The notes under the pieces were generated by a model. The model was not told the DNA's origin. It saw nothing but the letters and a program-made list of their open reading frames with translations, and ran no database searches. Positions 1-7,180 of a stretch of DNA of 22,702 nt are shown one piece after another. The number at the start of each line of letters is the position of its first letter. The first letter of the stretch is position 1. The stretch lies in the IMG/VR virus record IMGVR_UViG_3300005747_000065, positions 1 through 22,702 of that record; one strand, 5' to 3'. The DNA comes from a virus. Made by a program: the position numbers and the translations under genes.

Positions 1-372
1 ACAGCCAAGCCACTGGACGACATCAACGAGGTAGACGAGAACGGTGATCCTCTGCTGGATGACGACGGTGTGCAGATGGTTACCAAAGGCGTCAGGTCGA
101 ACCTGATTGCTGAAGTACGGTCGCAGCAGGGGTCACTCCTGTCTCAAACTGATTGGGCATTGGTTCGTTTTGTTGACACTGCTGTAGCAGTACCCGCTAA
201 TATCCAGACATGGCGTAATGCAATCCGAGCCAAAGCGACTGCAATGGAGGACGCTATCACCGCTGCTGCTGACACGGATGCAGTGGCTGCGTTGTTCGTA
301 ACGTATACAGTTGAAGATGACGGCAGCACCACGAAGTCAGGCATCTTATACGATTGGCCGGAACTTGGGTGA
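1..372 (+). CDS. Tail-fibre-assembly-like protein, C-terminal part (5' truncated by window)
   Basis: The frame is open from the first base, so the true start lies outside the window and only about 123 residues are seen. The visible part has an acidic stretch rich in Asp, then the pattern LLSQTDWALVRF followed by a helix with WRNAIRAKA. This 'LL..TDW ... W...R..LR' arrangement is typical of the C-terminal domain of phage tail-fibre assembly chaperones and related tail proteins. It ends with a T/S-rich strand segment and the tail YDWPELG. The stop TGA overlaps the ATG of the next gene, so it is part of the same late operon. The family call rests on pattern recognition only; it could equally be the end of a longer tail protein. 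Confidence 0.6.
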   Translation, partial: TAKPLDDINEVDENGDPLLDDDGVQMVTKGVRSNLIAEVRSQQGSLLSQTDWALVRFVDTAVAVPANIQTWRNAIRAKATAMEDAITAAADTDAVAALFVTYTVEDDGSTTKSGILYDWPELG

Positions 373-692
373 TGACCGCTAAACCATTCTTTATATTTCT
401 ACTCGCTGTTATTCTAACCGTTGTTTTTGTGCCGCCCGTTAGCTCAAACGAATACAACTGTCTTGGCGCTGAACAAGCGAAAGTCTTTGAGCCGATAGAA
501 CACGTCAGAGGCGTAGGTATTCGGGAAGGAGGCTTAGTGAAACTGTCTGTCTCATCTGAGGGTTACTGGATGCTCACACTGTCGCCGCCAGAACTTAACG
601 GGGCGCTCTGCATCATAATGATGGGGGAAGGCTGGACGTTTGTTGAACCAAGTCCTGCGGGAGAAAAGGTGCGGTATGGAAGGAGCAATTGA
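372..692 (+). CDS. Small exported protein of the lysis region, unknown function
   Basis: This 106-residue protein begins with a classic signal peptide: MTAKPFF, a hydrophobic core of about 15 residues (FLLAVILTVVFV), then PPVSS as a plausible cleavage site. The mature part has two cysteines (in EYNC and ALCIIMM) that could form a periplasmic disulphide, and it ends with GEGW plus a hydrophilic tail. The ATG at 372 was chosen because it overlaps the previous stop as TGATG; TTG and GTG codons a little upstream are less likely. Similar small secreted proteins with a 'GLxxxG ... C ... GEGW' layout occur in alphaproteobacteria and their phages, without assigned function. Its place before the holin and lysozyme suggests a role at the envelope, but a spanin role is not supported by any motif. 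Confidence 0.7.
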   Translation: MTAKPFFIFLLAVILTVVFVPPVSSNEYNCLGAEQAKVFEPIEHVRGVGIREGGLVKLSVSSEGYWMLTLSPPELNGALCIIMMGEGWTFVEPSPAGEKVRYGRSN

Positions 693-1038
693 TCTCCGTC
701 TGGTCATCACCCTTGGCGGCATCCTGTTTTCCGTGGCTGGCGCAGCAGCCGTAGGCAAGATGCAGATCAAGGTAATCCTTGAGGCTGTAGCCGACATGGA
801 AAAGCGCCTTCGCGGTATGGATCGACGCATCGACTCACTCGACACAGGCACAGAAAAGCAGGAGCAACGGATCAACATATTGGCTCAGATGTCGTCGCCG
901 GAGAACCTCCGTCGCGATCACATGACAATGGCGACACTCTTACGAGATTGTGAACAGCTACGGAAAGAAATGGATCACCAGCTACACATACATAATGGAA
1001 AACATGTGCCTGTCAGCGACATAAGGAAAGCAGAATGA
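676..1038 (+). CDS. Membrane-anchored coiled-coil protein (spanin-like topology), unknown
   Basis: The protein has 120 residues if it starts at ATG 676; a TTG at 640 would add 12 residues but lies deeper in the preceding gene. Residues 8-25 (LVITLGGILFSVAGAAAV) form one transmembrane helix. From residue 30 to the end the protein is highly charged and helical (MEKRLRGMDRRIDSL, then a second helix with LLRDCEQLRKEMDHQL), which suggests a coiled coil. One N-terminal membrane helix followed by a long coiled coil is the layout of inner-membrane spanins (Rz). It sits immediately before the holin and lysozyme, and its stop overlaps the holin start by 4 bp. A spanin role is therefore reasonable but unproven, since no o-spanin lipoprotein is recognised nested in it. 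Confidence 0.7.
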   Translation: MEGAIDLRLVITLGGILFSVAGAAAVGKMQIKVILEAVADMEKRLRGMDRRIDSLDTGTEKQEQRINILAQMSSPENLRRDHMTMATLLRDCEQLRKEMDHQLHIHNGKHVPVSDIRKAE

Positions 1039-1439
1039 TCGGACTAATATCAGCCGTACTACCGTCAGTTATGGAAGTAGCCGGAAGGTTTCTTCCTGAA
1101 GACAAAGAAAAACGTGCAGCAGCAGAGCGTGAGATTGAAGAAAAACTGACGACACATTTGGCGCAGATTGATCTTGCTCAGTTAGAGATAAACAAAGTTG
1201 AAGCAGCAAGCCGTTCTGTGTTTGTAAGCGGATGGCGTCCGGCTATCGGTTGGATGTGTGGGGGTGCAATGGGTCTTAACTTTATTATATTCCCAATTGC
1301 ATCGTTTGTGTTGGCACAGACAGGACATCTGGTAGAACTGCCGACGCTTGATATGTCACAGATGATGCCTGTTTTGATGGGGCTTCTTGGACTCGGAGGA
1401 TTAAGGACCGTCGAAAAGATTAAACAGGTTAGTAAATGA
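1035..1439 (+). CDS. Holin, GTA-type three-transmembrane family
   Basis: This 134-residue protein matches the family of 3TM holins first described for gene-transfer-agent release (GTA_holin_3TM). The N-terminal segment (MIGLISAVLPSVMEVAGRFLPEDKEKRAAAE) is amphipathic and followed by a charged helix. The diagnostic piece is SGWRPAIGWMCGGAMGLNFIIFP near residues 66-88, where an 'RP..GW' motif leads into a membrane helix. A last hydrophobic helix (MMPVLMGLLGLGGLRTVEKI) ends in a basic tail. Such proteins make holes in the inner membrane that let the endolysin reach the wall. The next gene is a lysozyme and overlaps it by 4 bp (ATGA), which supports the role. An AAGGA box lies a few bases before the ATG. 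Confidence 0.85.
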   Translation: MIGLISAVLPSVMEVAGRFLPEDKEKRAAAEREIEEKLTTHLAQIDLAQLEINKVEAASRSVFVSGWRPAIGWMCGGAMGLNFIIFPIASFVLAQTGHLVELPTLDMSQMMPVLMGLLGLGGLRTVEKIKQVSK

Positions 1440-1894
1440 CGTTTGAAGAAAATCTAAGATCAGTGATAGAACAAGACGAAGACGTTGTCTATAAAACTTA
1501 TAACGATCATCTTTGTAATCGTACCTGTGGTATTGGACACTTAGTTTTAAAGACAGAACCAGAATATAATTGGCCTCTTGGAACAGAGATTACTAAAGCA
1601 AGGGTAACTCAACTGTACAATCAAGACATAGGCATTGCACTAAGAGATGCTAAATGGATTCACCCTGACTTTGATGAACTTCCAGAACCAGCAAAGATTG
1701 TAATTGCCAGCCTTTGTTTTCAACTTGGACTTCCAAGGTATCAAAAGTTTAAATTACACCATGCTGCTGTAGAAGCTAGGAACTGGCGTGAGGCGGCTGC
1801 ACAGCTTAGGGACAGTAACCTATACCGACAAACAAAGAACCGCACAGAGCGCCACTGTAGGCGCTTAGAGAGCATAGGGGAAATCAGTAAATGA
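1436..1894 (+). CDS. Endolysin, T4-type lysozyme (glycoside hydrolase 24)
   Basis: A 152-residue muramidase that would cleave the glycan backbone of peptidoglycan after the holin opens the membrane. The catalytic triad spacing of T4 lysozyme (E11-D20-T26) is preserved: E15, then nine residues on D24 in YNDH, then six on T30 in RTCGIGH. GIGH is the usual continuation after the catalytic threonine. The C-terminal lobe has the helices expected for the family (LPEPAKIVIASLCFQLG and the closing W/R/RRLESI region). No signal peptide or SAR helix is visible, so export depends on the holin. The length is close to that of T4 lysozyme (164). It overlaps the holin and the adaptor gene by 4 bp each. Base composition becomes clearly more AT-rich from here than in the first kilobase. 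Confidence 0.88.
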   Translation: MTFEENLRSVIEQDEDVVYKTYNDHLCNRTCGIGHLVLKTEPEYNWPLGTEITKARVTQLYNQDIGIALRDAKWIHPDFDELPEPAKIVIASLCFQLGLPRYQKFKLHHAAVEARNWREAAAQLRDSNLYRQTKNRTERHCRRLESIGEISK

Positions 1895-2547
1895 GTTATA
1901 GAACTGTTATAGATAAAGTACTAACACGACTCAGAGAGGACACCATAGGCGCTGACTGGGTTGGCCCTATTGCCGCTGCTTCCGAAGTAGACAGTTATCA
2001 AAAACTTATTGGAGAACTGGTAAATGAAGCTAAAGACCTTGTAGAAGATGCTTGGAACTGGACTGCACTTCGATCCATTGAGACTGTAACTACTTCGTCA
2101 GGTACAGTTTCTTATACCATTCCTAATGTTAATAGCAGCTCAAGGATTCTTCAGGTTATAGATAATACTAACGATAGTATTCTAAAGCAGATAAGCGATA
2201 ATGTATTTTTTAATTACACATACATAGGAACTACTCAGAATAGTGATCCTACATATTACAGGTTAAACGGTAACGATATTCATTTCTGGCCCACTCCTAA
2301 TGGAACTTTTGATATTAAAGTAAACGTTGTAATTCCACAGACTGACCGCACTCTTGCAGCAGATACTTTCACTATTCCTGAAAACTTAGTAACTCTTGGA
2401 GCTTACTACCTAGCTCTTAATGAGCGAGGAGAAGACGGAGGAACAACTAGTGACCTTGGTGGTCAGAGGTTTGCTCAAGCCCTTAGTGATGCAATATCAC
2501 AGGACGATGGTCGAACTATAGACGAGAATACTTGGTATGCCAGCTAA
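1891..2547 (+). CDS. Head-tail adaptor / tail tubular protein A-like
   Basis: 218 residues. It starts with a helical segment containing LIGELVNEAKDLVEDAWNWTALRS; a long helix ending in 'W.W' followed by a beta-rich middle is typical of podovirus adaptor proteins (T7 gp11-like, SU10-type adaptor) that sit under the portal and form a ring between portal and nozzle. The middle has beta strands with repeated Thr/Asn/Ser (SSGTVSYTIP, YYRLNGNDIHFWPTP), and a C-terminal helix holds ENLVTLGAYYLALNERGE. Its place directly before the large beta-rich tail stabiliser matches the adaptor-nozzle gene pairs of podoviruses. The assignment rests on pattern, size and order; a sequence-profile match was not made. 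Confidence 0.65.
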   Translation: MSYRTVIDKVLTRLREDTIGADWVGPIAAASEVDSYQKLIGELVNEAKDLVEDAWNWTALRSIETVTTSSGTVSYTIPNVNSSSRILQVIDNTNDSILKQISDNVFFNYTYIGTTQNSDPTYYRLNGNDIHFWPTPNGTFDIKVNVVIPQTDRTLAADTFTIPENLVTLGAYYLALNERGEDGGTTSDLGGQRFAQALSDAISQDDGRTIDENTWYAS

Positions 2548-4177
2548 ACCAATACGCCCCATTGTTCTCACGGGCATAGGAGCAAGAGGACTTAACACTC
2601 AAGCACAGAGTTCAACACTTGGACCTGAGTGGCTGACTCAAGCTAACAACGTTGTCTATGATCTTGAAGGCCGTATGGGTCCGAGGAAAGGCATCCAACA
2701 AGTATCAAAACCCATTGCTAGTCCTATAAAGTCTATAGGAGAATACGTTAAGCCTGATCGTACTAGAGAGTACTACGCAGGAAGTGGAGCTACTATTGTT
2801 AAAGTAGACTTTACAACAGTGCCTGATTCTTTGATTACTCAAACTTTCTCAGGAACTCCTCAGACTATTACCGACAGCAACTGGCAGTGGATAAACTTTA
2901 ACGATGAGTTCTGGGGTGTTCAGTCAGGTCACAAGGTTATTAACTTTGACGGAACTGATTGGTACGACATTGATGATCTAGTTGGTTATCATTCTCCTGC
3001 ACATATAACTACCTTTGATCCTAACTGCGCTCTTGGTGAGTTTGGTCGTATATTTTACGGTGGCGTTACCGAAGCAAAGGGAACTTTGTTTTATTCTGAT
3101 AACCTTGTTGGTCAGGATTTAAACACAGGTGCGGCAGGTCTTATCGATCTTAAAACTGTTTGGGGTAACGACGAGATAGTTGGCTTAGGTTCTTTGGAAG
3201 ACAAGCTAGTTATCTTTGGTAAACAAAACATTGTAATTTACAGCGGCGCTCTCAATCCTGCTACGATGGTTCTTGAAGAACTCATTAGAGATACAGGACT
3301 TGCAGGTAGAGACAATATTGTTTACATCGGTGCTGATCTAATCTTTATGAGTTATGAAGGTGTGCAGTCAATACAACGTGTACAACAGTCTGACGGTAAA
3401 GCTCCCATTGAAGGATTATCCACAACAGTTCGTAATGATCTTACTAGGCTTCTTACTCAAGCAGACTTGGCTACAGTTAAAAGCGTTTACTATCAAAAAG
3501 AAGGTCTAATGATAACCTTTATGCCTGAACAAGACAAGGCATACACGTTTGATTTTTCTTTGGGAAAGAAAGAGTTTCCTAGAATAACTACTTGGACTTT
3601 CCATGACAATCCTTTATGTGCTGTTACTACTATCGACGGTAAAATGTACATGGGTATTTCTAATGCAGTGGCAGAGTATGATGGATACTATGATACACTT
3701 CTTGTAGACTCCACTAGTACGTATGGAAGTTCTGGTGTTTGTGTTGCTGCAGGAAATACATGGGATGGTGCTGTTTGTTGGGAAACTGAAAACTACGAGT
3801 ATAACTGGTTGTTTGAAACTCCTTGGTCAGATTTCAATGATCCTGTTTTTTCTAAAATTCTTAAGTCTGGATTGTTTACAATTACGGGCGGTAAGGGTGC
3901 CTCAGCTACTATTGAAATTTCAAAGGATTACGAAGAGGACTCAAGGTTTTCAAAGACGTTTCCTCTTAGTAATGATTCTATCTTCTACTTGTACGGAGCA
4001 GCAAATTCTTTATATGGGATAGCTAAGTATGCTCCGACATCCGGTCCTAAAGAATACAAAGTATCTCTGGCTAGGACAGGAAAAACTTTGCGTATTAAAA
4101 TGACCTTTGATGTTAAAGGTCGGTACTCAAGTCTTATCAACTTAACCCTACTTACGAAGCAAGGTAAAACACGGTAA
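2537..4177 (+). CDS. Tail nozzle / stabilisation protein (P22 gp10- or T7 gp12-like)
   Basis: 546 residues, mostly beta-strand and without membrane segments. The N-terminal pattern LTQANNVVYDLEGRMGPRKGIQQVS (roughly residues 33-57) is typical of podovirus tail stabilisation/nozzle proteins, where 'NN...D..G.l..R.G' starts the beta-propeller. Several short repeating blade-like units follow (IVIYSGALNP, GADLIFMSYEGVQSI, YYQKEGLMITFMP, GKMYMGISNAVAEYDG). Proteins of this kind extend the tail tube and seal the packaged DNA. The start codon ATG at 2537 overlaps the adaptor gene by 11 bp, and no better start is seen. The role is inferred from the sequence pattern together with the position after the adaptor. 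Confidence 0.72.
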   Translation: MPAKPIRPIVLTGIGARGLNTQAQSSTLGPEWLTQANNVVYDLEGRMGPRKGIQQVSKPIASPIKSIGEYVKPDRTREYYAGSGATIVKVDFTTVPDSLITQTFSGTPQTITDSNWQWINFNDEFWGVQSGHKVINFDGTDWYDIDDLVGYHSPAHITTFDPNCALGEFGRIFYGGVTEAKGTLFYSDNLVGQDLNTGAAGLIDLKTVWGNDEIVGLGSLEDKLVIFGKQNIVIYSGALNPATMVLEELIRDTGLAGRDNIVYIGADLIFMSYEGVQSIQRVQQSDGKAPIEGLSTTVRNDLTRLLTQADLATVKSVYYQKEGLMITFMPEQDKAYTFDFSLGKKEFPRITTWTFHDNPLCAVTTIDGKMYMGISNAVAEYDGYYDTLLVDSTSTYGSSGVCVAAGNTWDGAVCWETENYEYNWLFETPWSDFNDPVFSKILKSGLFTITGGKGASATIEISKDYEEDSRFSKTFPLSNDSIFYLYGAANSLYGIAKYAPTSGPKEYKVSLARTGKTLRIKMTFDVKGRYSSLINLTLLTKQGKTR

Positions 4178-4203
4178 CTTAATTTAGCAGAAAGAGAAAC
4201 ATA

Positions 4204-4977
4204 ATGAGTTTTTTAGGAGACGTAATCGGCGGAGGCTTGAGTTTTCTTGGAGCAAGAGAGTCTGCAAAATCAGCTACGCAAGCAGCACAAACAGCGGCAG
4301 AAGCATCAAGGGCAAATGCAGCATCGGCTACTGCAGCAGCTACTCCATACACAATAGGTTCTTTGGGCGGTGTAGCTGATTTCGATGCTGACAAGAAATC
4401 AGGTTACCTTGGACTTTCTCCGCAGCTTTCAGACATCTACGCTGGTGCTTTAGAGCGCAGTGGGATGTTTGGCGCACAGGGCTATGGCTATGCAGCTATG
4501 GACCCCTTTGCAGCAGGTGAGTTATTCTTTCAGCAGTCAGACCCTTACTACCAACAGCAGCAGGATCGCACCAGAACAGAGCTAGAGACTAGACTGTTGG
4601 CTCAGGGACGCCTTGGCTCTACTGGCGGCGCTCTTGAGCAAGAGGCTCTTGAGACAGGCATAGCCAACCAACAGATGCAAAGGCGAGAAGCTGGGTTTAC
4701 AAGAGCACAGGCGCTTATTGATACTCTTCTTGGTAGAGAGCGTGGCGACATTGCTCAGGCAGTTGGACTTCTTGATATACCCCTTCAGCAAGCAAATGTT
4801 GGCCGTGGTATCGGCGGTACTATTGGTGCAACTGCGGCTGCTGGCTTGGCCTCTCAATCTGCATCTCAAAAACTACTGGCTGAAGTTCGGGGGCAAGACC
4901 CCGGTATGTTTGGTCTAGGTGCTGCAGGGCTTGGTCAGTACATTACTAAGAACTTTGGCACTCAGCCAAAAACATAG
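4204..4977 (+). CDS. Probable internal virion / DNA ejection protein
   Basis: 257 residues. The N terminus is MSFLGDVIGGGLSFLGARESAKSATQAAQTAAEASRANA split by Gly and Ala: a short glycine-rich hydrophobic start followed by a long Ala/Ser/Gln helix, which is common in small ejection proteins of podoviruses. The middle holds a helical region (ELETRLLAQGRLGSTGGALEQ) of a type often seen in marine phage internal proteins, and the C-terminal part has another Gly/Ala-rich hydrophobic stretch (GRGIGGTIGATAAAGLA). It is separated from the stabiliser gene by 26 bp, one of the longest gaps in the late operon, with a weak purine-rich ribosome site. No enzymatic motif is visible. The ejection role is inferred from composition and from the run of similar genes that follow. 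Confidence 0.55.
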   Translation: MSFLGDVIGGGLSFLGARESAKSATQAAQTAAEASRANAASATAAATPYTIGSLGGVADFDADKKSGYLGLSPQLSDIYAGALERSGMFGAQGYGYAAMDPFAAGELFFQQSDPYYQQQQDRTRTELETRLLAQGRLGSTGGALEQEALETGIANQQMQRREAGFTRAQALIDTLLGRERGDIAQAVGLLDIPLQQANVGRGIGGTIGATAAAGLASQSASQKLLAEVRGQDPGMFGLGAAGLGQYITKNFGTQPKT

Positions 4978-4990
4978 CTAAAGGTTTTAA

Positions 4991-6187
4991 ATGTATCAAT
5001 ATCCTTATACCGAAGCTCCTTCAGAATCTTCTCAGCTTCCTTTCTGGCTTTCAAATTACTATAGCAATAGAGACGCAGGGTTATTTGGAGAAGAGGCCAT
5101 TAGGTTCTATGAAAACAGGCCTTCCTTAGCGTATTCTGAACAGGCTGCTCAAACTCCTACAGCCTATTCTCAAGTACCTTTGTATCTAGAAGATGGAGGG
5201 CTAGAGGACTATGGTTTTGACGAAGGCCCTGCTGGAACAACGTCTGACTATAGTTTGTCTGACCTTGCCAATGATATTGAAAGTGAAATAACCGACATAA
5301 CTACCGATATCTCCAATATTCCAAGTGAAATAACAAGTGAAATAAACAGTCTTTCAAATTACAATATGAGCAACTTGTCCCTGACAGATGTCAATACGGC
5401 CCTGAACAGTACGTTAGGACGCGGATTTACGACCGCGCTGGGTTTTTCTAAGGCGCTGGGTCCGTTAGGGATAGCGCTGGATATTGGCCGAGGCTTGTCA
5501 AATGCATACAGTGATATTACCTCAGCCAACCAATCTCGCGGTATGTTTGGGCTTGCAAACATGGACTTCACAAATGCAGTAGCAACCGGCCTTGGTTTCA
5601 GTGGTTACGATTTTACCGACGCAGAGCGTAGCGACATTGCAGGGGTACACGGCACCGTTGGCGATGTTGGCGCACCCGGCTCTACCGGTCCCGGAACGGC
5701 GGGATGGGACGCGCAAATGGCAGACCTTCCATCCGGGCTAACTGGGCCAGACCCTGATGAAGCTATGTCTGATTGGTCTTCTTCTATTGCAGACCTTCCA
5801 GACGGACTTGACCCCAGTGAAGATGTTGATGAAGGTGATACCGGTGGAGACTCTGGGGGTGACAGTAAAGTAATCTGCACTGCTCTAAAAGACATGGGAA
5901 TGTTGGATGAAGAACTCTGGAAGCATGACGGTGAGTACGGAAAGACTCTTCCTTTGGTTACCCGTGAAGGCTACTGGTCTTGGGGAGTTCCTACTGCTTT
6001 GTACATCAGGAAACATAAGTGGGCTGCCAAGGCTATTAAACCAATCGTTACTCAAGTAGCAAAAGAAATGGCTCATAGGGTTGGTTACGGAAAAGGAAGC
6101 AAGATAGGAAAAGCCCTGCTTTACTTTGGACTTCCTTTGTGCAACCTTCTCGGTTCTCGCTTTAAAAAATACACGGTTACAGTTTAA
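4991..6187 (+). CDS. Virion protein with conserved Cys-containing C-terminal domain
   Basis: 398 residues with three parts. Residues 1-90 are Ser/Tyr/Gln-rich. The middle contains coiled-coil-like repeats of Ile/Ser/Thr (SEITDITTDISNIPSEITSEI), a Gly/Pro stretch (GDVGAPGSTGPGTAG), and twice-repeated ADLPxGL segments followed by an acidic DSGGDSGGDS linker. The last ~105 residues are a separate compact domain starting KVICTALKDMGMLDEELWKHDG and including GYWSWGVPTALYI and GLPLCNLLGSRF. A domain with this 'ICTAL...G..deElw..D..YGK..P...R.GYw.WG.P' layout recurs at the C termini of phage virion proteins, and I know of no assigned function. The linker looks like a hinge between virion-binding and C-terminal parts. 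A purine box (AAAGG) lies before the ATG. Confidence 0.6.
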   Translation: MYQYPYTEAPSESSQLPFWLSNYYSNRDAGLFGEEAIRFYENRPSLAYSEQAAQTPTAYSQVPLYLEDGGLEDYGFDEGPAGTTSDYSLSDLANDIESEITDITTDISNIPSEITSEINSLSNYNMSNLSLTDVNTALNSTLGRGFTTALGFSKALGPLGIALDIGRGLSNAYSDITSANQSRGMFGLANMDFTNAVATGLGFSGYDFTDAERSDIAGVHGTVGDVGAPGSTGPGTAGWDAQMADLPSGLTGPDPDEAMSDWSSSIADLPDGLDPSEDVDEGDTGGDSGGDSKVICTALKDMGMLDEELWKHDGEYGKTLPLVTREGYWSWGVPTALYIRKHKWAAKAIKPIVTQVAKEMAHRVGYGKGSKIGKALLYFGLPLCNLLGSRFKKYTVTV

Positions 6188-6199
6188 AGGAATATACAA

Positions 6200-7174
6200 A
6201 TGGCTAATGGTTTATTTTCAGGCATGGGCAACAACGCACAGATAACACAGTTGTTGCTTCAGAAAGAACGTCAGGATCGTATTCAGCAAGCAGGTGCTGG
6301 CATGGACCCCTTGGTTGCCACTGTTGCCAGAGCTACTCAGGGTATGCGTGAGAGCGTTGGAGACATAGCTGGTGGCATAGGCGGTATGTTGACCGGAGAA
6401 GGTAGGCGTCTTGATCCTCGTATGCAAGCTGCGGTTAAGCTTGACAAGGACCGTGATGAGATGATGAAGCTTCTTAGTGGCTTTGCTGCTGATGGTAATA
6501 TTACAGAAGCAGAAGCAAAGCTAGGGTTTACAGAGCTTGTTAAACGTGGGTATATGAATGAAGCTAAAGAGTTTCTTCAGCAAGCAGCATCTATGGGAAC
6601 CATGAGAAGGGCTGAAACAGGACTAAAACTTCAACAGAAAGCAGATGTTAGGGCTGAAGCAGCGGCTGAACTGGCACAAAAGAGAGCTGAGGCTGAAGCA
6701 GAGATGCGACCCCTTGAGAAACAAAAGAAAGAAGCGGAAATTAGGTTGTTGGAAAAAAGAATTGCTACGATGGGTACAGGTGGGGACAAGTACAGTGAGC
6801 TTCGTGAATCCGAAAAAAAAGCCGTGGAAAAATACATAAAGGAAAACCCGGAGATTACAAAAGCATTTGATTCAAAATTTAAAGACAACGTTGGATCAAC
6901 ATTTGGGAAACCTAATGAAGAAAACATCCGAGCTGTTGTCGAAACAATGGCAAAACTTAGAACTCAAAAAGCTTACAAAAGTAAATCAACACTAGAACTT
7001 CTTAAGATAATTCTTAAGTCTTCTCAAGCTCCCGCTGCAAAAACAGGCGGGGGAAGAACTTTTAAAAAACCGCCTACTATTGGAGCGCCTCGACCAGCAG
7101 CAATGCCTCAAGGTTCCTTTAGCACTTCTACGGGTGGGATAAACAGCCCGATGCCAAAACCATCATCAAGGTAA
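6200..7174 (+). CDS. Probable internal virion protein with long coiled coil
   Basis: 324 residues. The N-terminal third contains Gln-rich helices (ITQLLLQKERQDRIQQAG) and a glycine-rich patch (VGDIAGGIGGMLTGEG). Residues about 140-195 form an uninterrupted charged helix rich in Ala, Glu, Lys and Arg (for example AAAELAQKRAEAEAEMRPLE), strongly suggesting a coiled coil. The C-terminal 60 residues are Pro/Ser/Gly-rich and look disordered. An AAGGA box lies 8 bp before the ATG. Alpha-helical, Gln/Ala-rich proteins in this position, after the nozzle gene and before very large proteins, are usually internal core or ejection proteins (compare T7 gp14-gp16). No enzymatic motif is recognised. Confidence 0.55.
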   Translation: MANGLFSGMGNNAQITQLLLQKERQDRIQQAGAGMDPLVATVARATQGMRESVGDIAGGIGGMLTGEGRRLDPRMQAAVKLDKDRDEMMKLLSGFAADGNITEAEAKLGFTELVKRGYMNEAKEFLQQAASMGTMRRAETGLKLQQKADVRAEAAAELAQKRAEAEAEMRPLEKQKKEAEIRLLEKRIATMGTGGDKYSELRESEKKAVEKYIKENPEITKAFDSKFKDNVGSTFGKPNEENIRAVVETMAKLRTQKAYKSKSTLELLKIILKSSQAPAAKTGGGRTFKKPPTIGAPRPAAMPQGSFSTSTGGINSPMPKPSSR

Positions 7175-7180
7175 TCAAAT

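Noticed and set aside
168-210. TTGACA on the + strand in the first gene as a late promoter
   Set aside because: The best -10 candidates at 17-19 bp (GCTAAT, CTAATA, TAATAT) are poor, and it would lie in the middle of a tail-gene frame with no new unit after it.
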